In this document: positions 26,790-33,084 of the stretch, piece after piece | Position numbering within the stretch: position 1 is the first letter of the stretch | Layout: each line of letters opens with the position of its first letter | Assembly: GCA_902826115.1 (NCBI GenBank) | Contig: CADEDO010000034.1 | Span: forward strand, 1 to 33,084 | Length of the DNA: 33,084 nucleotides | Reading direction: 5' to 3' | Source of the DNA: an uncultured Nitrosomonas sp. | Lineage (GTDB): Bacteria; Pseudomonadota; Gammaproteobacteria; Burkholderiales; Nitrosomonadaceae | The notes under the pieces: generated by a model | What the model saw: the letters and a program-made list of their open reading frames with translations, nothing else | Databases searched by the model: none | What the model was told of the DNA's origin: nothing | Position numbers and translations under genes: made by a program

Positions 26790-27727
26790 CAGAAAAATAT
26801 CAGGCATTGAATACCTCCATCGCTGCCGGCCTAAACTATATTTTGTCCAGACAGGCAGAAGAGGGAGCATGGACGGAGTGGACGTTACCGCCTGGTAGCT
26901 CTTCGACATGGACGACAGCCTATGTCGGTTATATGTTGCGAAATCTCCCGCTAAAGCCGGCAGCAATTGCCGCTCGCCGCATTGAAAAGGCTGTGCATTG
27001 GTTAACTGGCCATGCATTGCCGGATTGTGCATGGGGGTATAACGAGTGGGTAGGTTCGGATGCAGATTCCACCGCTTACGCGATTTTATTCCTGACATCG
27101 GTGGATCAATCCGTACCGGACACGGCCTATGCCGCACTGGCTGATTGGCAATGTGCGGATGGCGGAATGACCACTTATTTACCGATGGGTGAGCCGCATG
27201 CCTGGAATATTTCACATCCGGATGTCACGCCGATCGTATTGCAGGCCATGCTGACTCATTCCACGCCGGATCAAGCTGCGCTACAGCGCGGTATCGAATT
27301 TGTCTTGGGGCAAAGAAGTTTAGGTGGATTGTGGAATTCCTTTTGGTGGGATTCGTGTTTGTATGCGACCGCTGCTAATCTGTCCTTGATGCAAACCATG
27401 GGCTTCAAGATGACCTCCTGTATTGCGCTCACTCAAATCAAACCTGCCAACGCATTTGAATCGGCTCTGTTGATTTCCAGTCTGTTATCGGTGCAATGCG
27501 ATGATTTTCCTGTGTTGATCAATGATCTTGTGGATCAGCTCATTAAGCAGCAACAGCCCGATGGTAGCTGGAACACGGCCCCTATTTTGCGCATCACCCG
27601 GCGGGATTGCTATGCACCTTGGATAGCAACCGATGCGGGGCCATTGTACGCAGAAACTCACCGACTGTTTACTACTGCCACGGTACTCCATGCATTGTCA
27701 CAGGTTCATAACGCATTCAGAATCTAA
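26786..27727 (+). CDS. Terpene-cyclase / prenyltransferase-like alpha/alpha-toroid protein
   Basis: This 313-residue protein has four QW-like repeats: near 23-29 (RQAEEGAWTEW), 121-126 (DWQCADGG), 176-183 (GQRSLGGLW) and 257-262 (QQPDGSW). These are typical of squalene-hopene-cyclase and protein-prenyltransferase-beta toroids. DADST at 92-96 resembles the DxDD/DxDST acid motif of class II terpene cyclases, with NISHPDVTPIVLQAM as a further repeat. It is half the length of squalene-hopene cyclase, so it is a single toroid. It overlaps the prenyltransferase-like gene by 4 nt (ATGA) and ends the cluster. Protonation-driven cyclisation of a prenyl chain is a reasonable idea but not shown. No signal peptide. 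Confidence 0.72.
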   Translation: MTEKYQALNTSIAAGLNYILSRQAEEGAWTEWTLPPGSSSTWTTAYVGYMLRNLPLKPAAIAARRIEKAVHWLTGHALPDCAWGYNEWVGSDADSTAYAILFLTSVDQSVPDTAYAALADWQCADGGMTTYLPMGEPHAWNISHPDVTPIVLQAMLTHSTPDQAALQRGIEFVLGQRSLGGLWNSFWWDSCLYATAANLSLMQTMGFKMTSCIALTQIKPANAFESALLISSLLSVQCDDFPVLINDLVDQLIKQQQPDGSWNTAPILRITRRDCYAPWIATDAGPLYAETHRLFTTATVLHALSQVHNAFRI

Positions 27728-27887
27728 TCCCGATTCGGTTCCAAATATTTTCCGATAAAGTATCAAAACAGTTTACTGGCCATTACTGCATGTTTTTTCC
27801 GTGGTAGTTAAGTAAAATGAACTGAGGATTTGCACACCTGGTTCAATTTTCTATACCCTCAGTGGGTTACCTCCAGTGGATTAACGC

Positions 27888-30566
27888 ATGAATAAACATT
27901 ATCTCAGCCCGCTTTTCTCTCCTCGTTCTGTGGCCGTTATCGGTGCTAGTGATCGCGTAGATTCGGTTGGGTGGGTGGTATTCAAAAATATGTTGGAAGG
28001 TGGTTATCAAGGCAAGCTGTATCCGGTCAATCCCAATCACGCTGAAATACAAGGCCAACGAGCCTATGCCGACATCAAGCAGATTGGCGAGCCGATTGAT
28101 CTGGCTGTCATCGTCACCAAGGCGGCTACGGTGCCGGATATTATCGAATTATGCGGCAAGCAGGGCACACGAGTGGCTTTGGTTCTATCCGCGGGATTCA
28201 GCGAGATCGGATCACAGGGAGCAGCACTGGAGCGTGCGGTCGTGGAAAACGCCAAACGCTATGGAATGCGTCTGGTCGGTCCGAATTGCCTGGGTATTCT
28301 GTGCCCTGCAGTGGGTTTGAATGCCACGTTCAGCAAAGGCGGTGCAATGGCCGGAAATCTGGCCTTGATTTCTCAATCCGGGGCTTTTTGCACGGCGATT
28401 CTGGATTGGGCGCGACCGAATGACGTCGGCTTTTCTAGCATCATTTCCATGGGCGCTGCCGCTGGCGTGGATTTTGGCGAGATTCTCGACTACCTTGCCT
28501 CTGACCCGCATACGGACAGCATCCTGCTCTACATTGAAGGAATACATCGTGCGCGCGGCTTTATGAGCGCATTGCGTGCGGCCGCAAGAATTAAGCCGAT
28601 TTTCGTCGTCAAGGCAGGGCGCCATGAAGCGGGTTCCAAGGCAGCTTTTTCTCATACCGGCGCATTGGTTGGTGCGGATGATGTGTTTGATGCCGTTTTA
28701 CAACGCGCTGGCGTGGTGCGCGTGAATACCATTGTGCAGTTGTTTTCTGCGGCGCAGGCACTGTCCACTCATTTTCACCCGGCCGGCAAGCGATTGGCGA
28801 TTGTCACCAACGGCGGTGGTCCAGGCGTCATGGCGAGCGATCGGGCGGTCGATCTGGGCGTGGTCATCGCCACACTTGCTGAGGATACGCTGGCTCAATT
28901 GAATGCCGGTCTGCCGGAAACCTGGTCGCATGGCAATCCGCTGGATATTATCGGTGACGCAACGGCTGAACGCTATCGACATGCGGTCACGCATTGTCTG
29001 CAAGACACAGACGTGGATGGCGTGCTGGTCATTCTGACACCGCAAGCCATGACGCAGCCGCTGGAAGTGGCCCTGGCTGTGATTGAAACCGCGCAGAAAT
29101 TTAATAAACCATTAATCGCCTGCTGGATGGGCGAATTACAAGTCACTGAAAGCAGATTGGCCTTTATCAAAGCAAAAATACCGTGCTTTCGTACCCCGGA
29201 ACCAGCCGTTGAGGTGTTTTCTTATATTGCCGCCTACTATCAGAACCAGAAGTTGCTCATGCAAACACCCGGCCCGATAGCGCAACACAGCGTGCCGGAC
29301 GTGGAAGGTGCGCGTTTACTAATCGAAGGCGCATTGGCGGAACACCGTAAAGTACTGAATGAAATGGAATCCAAAGCCATCCTGGCGGCTTTCCATATTC
29401 CGATTGCCAAAACCATGGTGGCGCGCTCGCCGAATGAGGCATTGCTGCTGGCAGAGGAGTTGGGCTTGCCAGTCGCCATGAAAATCAATTCCCCGGATAT
29501 TTCGCATAAATCCGATTGTGGCGGCATTCGCCTCAGTCTTGGCAACGCTCAAGCCGTTCGGGCGGCTTATCACGAAATTATCGAATCGGTGAGAAAACAT
29601 GTTCCCAGCGCAAGAATTGACGGTGTCGTGGTCGAGCCTATGATCATTAAAACCAATGGCAGGGAATTAATGGTGGGGGTTACCAGTGATGCCATTTTTG
29701 GCCCGGTGATTACTTTTGGCGCAGGGGGAATCATGGTTGAGGTATTGGGCGATCGCGTGGTGGCGTTACCGCCGCTGAATAGTTTTCTAGCCAGGAATAT
29801 GATCAATAGAACGCGTATCTCCAAGCTGCTAGCGGCATTTCGTCATATGCCGCCTATCGATATGGCCGCGCTGGAGAGCGTGTTGTTGCGGGTATCAGAA
29901 ATGGTATGCGAATTGCCCTGGATCAAGGAAATGGATATCAATCCTCTGATTGTGGATGAAAATGGGGCCTGCGCGGTGGATGCACGCATCGTGGTGGATT
30001 TTCTGTCGCCCGCTGCGGATCGTTACGCGCATATGGCAATCCATCCTTATCCCAATCACTGTGTTACGCATTGGCAATTGCCGGAAGGCATCGATCTCAC
30101 GATCCGGCCTATTCGTCCGGAAGATGCGGAGCTGGAACAAGCATTTGTGCGCGGATTATCAGAAGAATCCAAGTATTTCCGCTTCATGGATTCTCTGCAG
30201 GAGCTCTCTCAAAATATGCTGGTGCGTTTTACACAAATCGATTATGACCGCGAAATGGCTTTGATAGCGGTGCTGAAAGAAGGCAATCAGGAGCAGGAAG
30301 TGGGCGTATGCCGCTATATTGCCAATGTCGATGGTCAATCCTGTGAATTTGCACTGGTAGTGGCTGATGCCTGGCAGAAAAGAGGCATTGGCAACAAGCT
30401 AATGAATTGCTTGTTTGAGATAGCCCGTGCCAAGGGCCTCAAAGTGATGGAAGGCGAGGTATTGGTTAATAACCGTTCCATGTTGGAATTGGTGCGCAGA
30501 CTTGGATTTGATGTGCTGATTAGCGAAGAAGATGCCTCGATTAAACGCATTATTAAGCAGCTTTAA
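27888..30566 (+). CDS. pat: NDP-forming acyl-CoA synthetase-like protein fused to a GNAT acetyltransferase (Pat/PatZ-like)
   Basis: The 892-residue protein matches protein lysine acetyltransferases of the Pat/PatZ/YfiQ type, which acetylate and inactivate acyl-CoA synthetases such as Acs. Residues 1-130 are a CoA-binding domain (PRSVAVIGASDRVDSVGWVV), about 150-460 the succinyl-CoA-ligase-like part with His256 in SHTGALVG, and about 485-710 an ATP-grasp domain (INSPDISHKSDCGGIRL). About 735-892 form the GNAT domain, with the acetyl-CoA loop in WQKRGIGNKL. A weak promoter TTGCAC (27830-27835)/TATACC (27852-27857) and the inverted repeat ACTGAGG/CCTCAGT (27821-27827, 27857-27863) precede it; no Shine-Dalgarno is apparent. 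The 160-bp gap suggests independence from the cluster upstream. Confidence 0.9.
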   Translation: MNKHYLSPLFSPRSVAVIGASDRVDSVGWVVFKNMLEGGYQGKLYPVNPNHAEIQGQRAYADIKQIGEPIDLAVIVTKAATVPDIIELCGKQGTRVALVLSAGFSEIGSQGAALERAVVENAKRYGMRLVGPNCLGILCPAVGLNATFSKGGAMAGNLALISQSGAFCTAILDWARPNDVGFSSIISMGAAAGVDFGEILDYLASDPHTDSILLYIEGIHRARGFMSALRAAARIKPIFVVKAGRHEAGSKAAFSHTGALVGADDVFDAVLQRAGVVRVNTIVQLFSAAQALSTHFHPAGKRLAIVTNGGGPGVMASDRAVDLGVVIATLAEDTLAQLNAGLPETWSHGNPLDIIGDATAERYRHAVTHCLQDTDVDGVLVILTPQAMTQPLEVALAVIETAQKFNKPLIACWMGELQVTESRLAFIKAKIPCFRTPEPAVEVFSYIAAYYQNQKLLMQTPGPIAQHSVPDVEGARLLIEGALAEHRKVLNEMESKAILAAFHIPIAKTMVARSPNEALLLAEELGLPVAMKINSPDISHKSDCGGIRLSLGNAQAVRAAYHEIIESVRKHVPSARIDGVVVEPMIIKTNGRELMVGVTSDAIFGPVITFGAGGIMVEVLGDRVVALPPLNSFLARNMINRTRISKLLAAFRHMPPIDMAALESVLLRVSEMVCELPWIKEMDINPLIVDENGACAVDARIVVDFLSPAADRYAHMAIHPYPNHCVTHWQLPEGIDLTIRPIRPEDAELEQAFVRGLSEESKYFRFMDSLQELSQNMLVRFTQIDYDREMALIAVLKEGNQEQEVGVCRYIANVDGQSCEFALVVADAWQKRGIGNKLMNCLFEIARAKGLKVMEGEVLVNNRSMLELVRRLGFDVLISEEDASIKRIIKQL

Positions 30567-31269
30567 TCAAGCGATTGATTCGAGTATTTTGTGTAAATGA
30601 CTGAATTAAGTTTGTGCCGGTAGGTATTGAATTGGTTGTCTAGAGAATATTCTATCAGACATGAAATTCATGTTGATTACCGTATTGTCGGTAATGTTAT
30701 CCTACAAAATATGCGCGATAATTTTCTTGACTTTCGATTTAATCCACAAACTATAAAAAATATAAGTATTTCTTTAGTTATGCAGATATAAAAAATAATT
30801 ATTAGAATAACTGCATGATTAATAATTAATAATAAAATTGTTAAATTATTAATCAGTTCAAAAATTATCCTTACTTCTCGATATGTTAAATGATCAATAT
30901 TAATGTTTTCCACAAAGTTATCCACAGAAAATGTGGGTAATTTAATTTCTCTTTATTAAAGAAGAGAATATCATTCATACTGAAAGCTGCTTCTTAGAAG
31001 CATTGATACATAATCTGTTTAATTGGTCAGCATCCTTCTCCGGTTTGGTAGCGTGAGGTTTGGATGATGATTGAGCCATTTCGTGTATTAACACTTTTTG
31101 TGGACAACTCAGGGAGCACTTCAAAATAAAAACCCCGATCAGTGAATAGCAATACTTGTCGGGGGGAAGAGGAAGCATCATCAATGATGCAACTATTTTA
31201 TCGGTCAACCACTCTCATTTCTTTAAGCAAAATAAACCAAGTTGATTTAACTCCAGCAGAGGTGCTTAA
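30567..31269. other. AT-rich, palindrome-dense region with clustered DnaA-box-like sites
   Basis: No credible gene lies in this 700-bp gap. DnaA-box-like 9-mers are: TTATCCACA, a perfect match, at 30918-30926; TTTTCCACA at 30906-30914; TTACCCACA, minus strand, at 30932-30940; TTGTCCACA, minus strand, at 31099-31107; and TAATCCACA at 30740-30748. Each of the last four differs from the consensus at one position. A very AT-rich stretch (about 30770-30870) lies beside the triple cluster. Perfect inverted repeats include AGAATATTCT at 30644, ACATGAA-A-TTCATGT at 30659-30673, ATTACCG-N6-CGGTAAT at 30676-30695, TGCTTCT-T-AGAAGCA at 30988-31002 and GCATCAT-N2-ATGATGC at 31175-31190. It may be an origin-like or DnaA-titrating locus; no dnaA gene is in the window. 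Confidence 0.45.
30816..30855. repeat. 12-bp perfect inverted repeat in the AT-rich stretch
   Basis: TGATTAATAATT (30816-30827) and AATTATTAATCA (30844-30855) are exact reverse complements around a 16-nt AT-rich loop. They form the core of the most AT-rich segment and could be an unwinding element or a cruciform. Confidence 0.7.
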
Positions 31270-31440
31270 ATGATTGAACAGAAAAAATTGTTTGGACCTG
31301 AAAAAGTTTCATGTGAAGTATGCCTAAAAGAAATCCCGATATCCGAAGCATCAAGTGTAAAGGCCACGGATTATATTTTGTATTACTGTGGTCTTGATTG
31401 CTATGACAAGTGGAAAAAGCAACAAGGTAAATCTAAATAA
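31270..31440 (+). CDS. DUF3330-like zinc-ribbon mini-protein
   Basis: This 56-residue ORF begins ATG at 31270 after AGAGGTGCTTA and ends TAA at 31438-31440. It has CEVC and CGLDC spaced as a zinc-binding pair (KVSCEVCLKEIPISEA, then YYCGLDCYDKWKK). This matches my memory of the small DUF3330 family (C-x-V-C-x-K-E-I-P ... A-T-D-Y ... F/Y-C-G-L-x-C-Y), some members of which sit in mercury-resistance transposons. No transposon is seen here. Function is unknown; it may bind metal or a protein partner. Confidence 0.8.
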   Translation: MIEQKKLFGPEKVSCEVCLKEIPISEASSVKATDYILYYCGLDCYDKWKKQQGKSK

Positions 31441-31517
31441 AAATGCTTGAAAGATTTCGCTGCTGATTTAGTCAGATATTTAATTCAAAATAACGGGTTG
31501 TAATACCAATAAAAATA

Positions 31518-32426
31518 ATGAATATACTTATTACAGGCGCAACGGGTTTCGTTGGTCGACACCTGGTGCGGCAACTGAAACGAAATCATCATGCGATCAA
31601 AGTGCTGAGCCGGGATGGTCTGCGTGCCGGTCAACAGCATGGTGTGGCTGCCTATGATTGGGATTATACAAAAGAAGCAGTGCCCGCCGAAGCAATGGAA
31701 AATATTCAAGTGATTATTCACTTGATGGGTGAAAATTTGGGAAATGGTCGCTGGACAGAGCAGCGCAAACGAGAAATTTATGATTCTCGCATCTTGAGTA
31801 CTCGCAAACTAGTGGCGGCAGCACCTGCCAGTCTGGAGTGTTTCGTCTGTGGCTCTGCTATCGGTATTTATCCAGGCGAAGGCGATGATATTTATGATGA
31901 ATCCTACGTAGTGCCTGAGCATAGAAATTTTATGCAAACCATTTGCCATGATTGGGAGAAAGAAGCTGCATGCATTGAAAGTAGAGGAGTGCGCCGGGTT
32001 AGCATCCGCACAGGTGTTGTGCTGGGCGATGGCGGCATGTTGGTAAAGCTCCTACCAATATTCAAACTAGGACTAGGTGGATCTGTTGGCGATGGGAATC
32101 AATGGCTTCCATGGATCCATATTCATGATTTGGTTTCAGTATTTGAAACAGCGGTTGCGGATGCTCGTTATCGTGGTCCGGTGAATGCTGTTGCACCTAA
32201 CCCGGTGCAGTATCGGGATTTCGCTGTCGCGCTTGGCAAAGCACTCCATCGACCTGCTTTTTTTACTACGCCGGCTTTTGTGTTGAAACTGGTGCTAGGA
32301 GAGGCTGCTGCGTTGGCACTTAATAGTTATCACATCGCGCCTACAAAATTAGTCCGGGAATATGGCTTCGAATTCAAATTTGATCATCTATCCACTGCAC
32401 TTGGAAATTTATTCAAGAAAAATTGA
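31518..32426 (+). CDS. TIGR01777-family SDR epimerase/dehydratase-like protein (YfcH-like)
   Basis: The 302-residue extended SDR has the N-terminal nucleotide-binding loop GATGFVGRHLVRQL at 7-20, LMGENLGNGRWTEQRKREIY, which is diagnostic of the TIGR01777/YfcH group, and a C-terminal DUF1731-like tail (YGFEFKFDHLSTAL). The active-site tyrosine pattern is atypical, as is common in this group, and the substrate is unknown; links to cell division or nucleotide-sugar metabolism are reported for relatives but not shown here. The start ATG at 31518 lacks a clear Shine-Dalgarno (an AT-rich leader precedes it). It follows the DUF3330-like gene by 77 nt. Confidence 0.9.
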   Translation: MNILITGATGFVGRHLVRQLKRNHHAIKVLSRDGLRAGQQHGVAAYDWDYTKEAVPAEAMENIQVIIHLMGENLGNGRWTEQRKREIYDSRILSTRKLVAAAPASLECFVCGSAIGIYPGEGDDIYDESYVVPEHRNFMQTICHDWEKEAACIESRGVRRVSIRTGVVLGDGGMLVKLLPIFKLGLGGSVGDGNQWLPWIHIHDLVSVFETAVADARYRGPVNAVAPNPVQYRDFAVALGKALHRPAFFTTPAFVLKLVLGEAAALALNSYHIAPTKLVREYGFEFKFDHLSTALGNLFKKN

Positions 32427-32946
32427 ATCCGATCGAATGAGAGAATCTCTCGGGTAGTACTCTCTATTTCTGTTTTGCATTTGCTATTGCCAATAGAGTT
32501 GCAAAAGCTAGAGACTTTAACTGGTCGCGCTAGAATCTGGTTAATTATGAAATTGTCGCAGAGTGGATCGTAATCCAGAAATAAAGGGGTGGTGACAATT
32601 GATAAGCGCCCTGCATGAATCCACTGGATCTGTTTCGCTCATCTTTTGCACTGACAAAACAATTGATCACTACATGAAAGTAGGGGAGAAATTCGAGGAA
32701 ACTGTAGAAGCTTGGTTGAAAACTTGATCTGATAGCTACCTAAAAACTTTAGTCACTATCAAATCAAGTTTGAATAGTATGCTGCTGATTGGTCTAATGT
32801 TTCTGAGTCTTGTTGCTGGCGAATATTGACCAAAAGTTACGATGTGGATTTGTAATTTTGTCTCCCATGATGACATCAATTACATTTCTGACGTAAGATT
32901 TTTTAGTTGTTAACCACCATTTGAATTAAATTACTATGGAATTTAT
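32427..32946. other. Intergenic region without a confident gene
   Basis: The near-palindrome GAGAGA-A-TCTCTC at 32439-32451, just after the SDR gene, could be part of a terminator but has no T tract. A 42-codon reading from TTG at 32599 to TGA at 32727, preceded by AAAGGGG, gives a plausible but unrecognised peptide (ending KVGEKFEETVEAWLKT). I do not call it a gene. Confidence 0.4.
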
Positions 32947-33084
32947 TTAATTGACTGCATTTTTATGGGTTGCGACATTCTGCATGGTTTTATTGCCATC
33001 GGTATTCTGTGCTTCAGCAGATCCCATTTGCATAAAGAAATAAAGCAGAGCAAGAATTGGCAAAAATGGAACGTACTTTCCTAA
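32947..33084 (-). CDS. 3' end of a possible small exported protein, cut by the window edge
   Basis: On the minus strand a frame enters from the right edge and runs 45 codons to TAA (complement of 32947-32949). It reads LGKYVPFLPILALLYFFMQM then GSAEAQNTDGNKTMQN, which looks like the hydrophobic core and AxA cleavage site (AEA) of a signal peptide followed by a short polar tail. The start would lie outside the window. No family is recognised. It may also be chance, since it is short. Confidence 0.35.
   Translation of the reverse strand, partial: LGKYVPFLPILALLYFFMQMGSAEAQNTDGNKTMQNVATHKNAVN

Noticed and set aside
31128..31175. CCCCGA/TCGGGG inverted repeat as a terminator
   Set aside because: The arms are only 6 bp with a loop of about 20 nt and no T tract, and no gene ends just before it.
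30975..31208. 77-codon minus-strand frame in the AT-rich gap
   Set aside because: It starts with TTG without a Shine-Dalgarno, overlaps a DnaA-like box and two perfect hairpins, and has no recognisable domain; it is probably chance.
32599..32727. 42-codon frame downstream of the SDR gene
   Set aside because: TTG start, short and unrecognised; a purine-rich leader alone is not enough.

Overview
The window looks like chromosomal DNA of a betaproteobacterium, most likely a member of the Nitrosomonadaceae (Nitrosomonas-like). This rests on gene content and order (lptD-surA-pdxA-rsmA on one strand followed by lysC and tRNA-Ser; hemA-prfA-prmC-grxD on the other), moderate-to-low GC and protein style. 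It is an inference, because no rRNA or species marker is present.

Region 1 (1-6900, minus strand) is housekeeping: outer-membrane assembly (lptD, surA), pyridoxal phosphate synthesis (pdxA), ribosome maturation (rsmA), aspartate-family amino acid synthesis (lysC) and a tRNA-Ser(GCU). Region 2 (7400-15160, plus strand) holds a YoaA/DinG-type helicase, two tandem paralogous response-regulator-like proteins with degenerate receiver domains, creA, and the hemA-prfA-prmC-grxD block, in which PrmC modifies the product of its neighbour prfA.

Region 3 (15230-22960) is accessory. It has a small YqaA-type membrane protein, a 66-residue YjfB-family motility protein with a convincing FliA (sigma-28) promoter, a UDP-GlcNAc 2-epimerase overlapping an SGNH hydrolase, a Gfo/Idh/MocA oxidoreductase, and a divergent radical-SAM plus heparinase II/III pair. 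Together these suggest surface-glycan or exopolysaccharide metabolism.

Region 4 (23211-27727) is the most unusual part: five tightly packed genes behind one very strong Shine-Dalgarno. Three encode beta-rich proteins I cannot assign to a family, one of them with a compact cysteine cluster. The fourth resembles ABBA-fold (DMATS/aromatic) prenyltransferases, and the fifth is a short alpha/alpha-toroid terpene-cyclase-like protein with a DADST motif. This looks like an undescribed isoprenoid-related pathway and is the best candidate for a novel system here.

Region 5 (27888-33084) has a Pat/PatZ-like fusion of an NDP-forming acyl-CoA synthetase with a GNAT acetyltransferase, then a roughly 700-bp AT-rich, palindrome-rich spacer with five DnaA-box-like 9-mers (three within 35 bp). 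After that come a DUF3330-like zinc-ribbon mini-protein, a TIGR01777-type SDR epimerase and the 3' end of a possible small exported protein running off the edge. No insertion sequence, CRISPR array or rRNA was seen.
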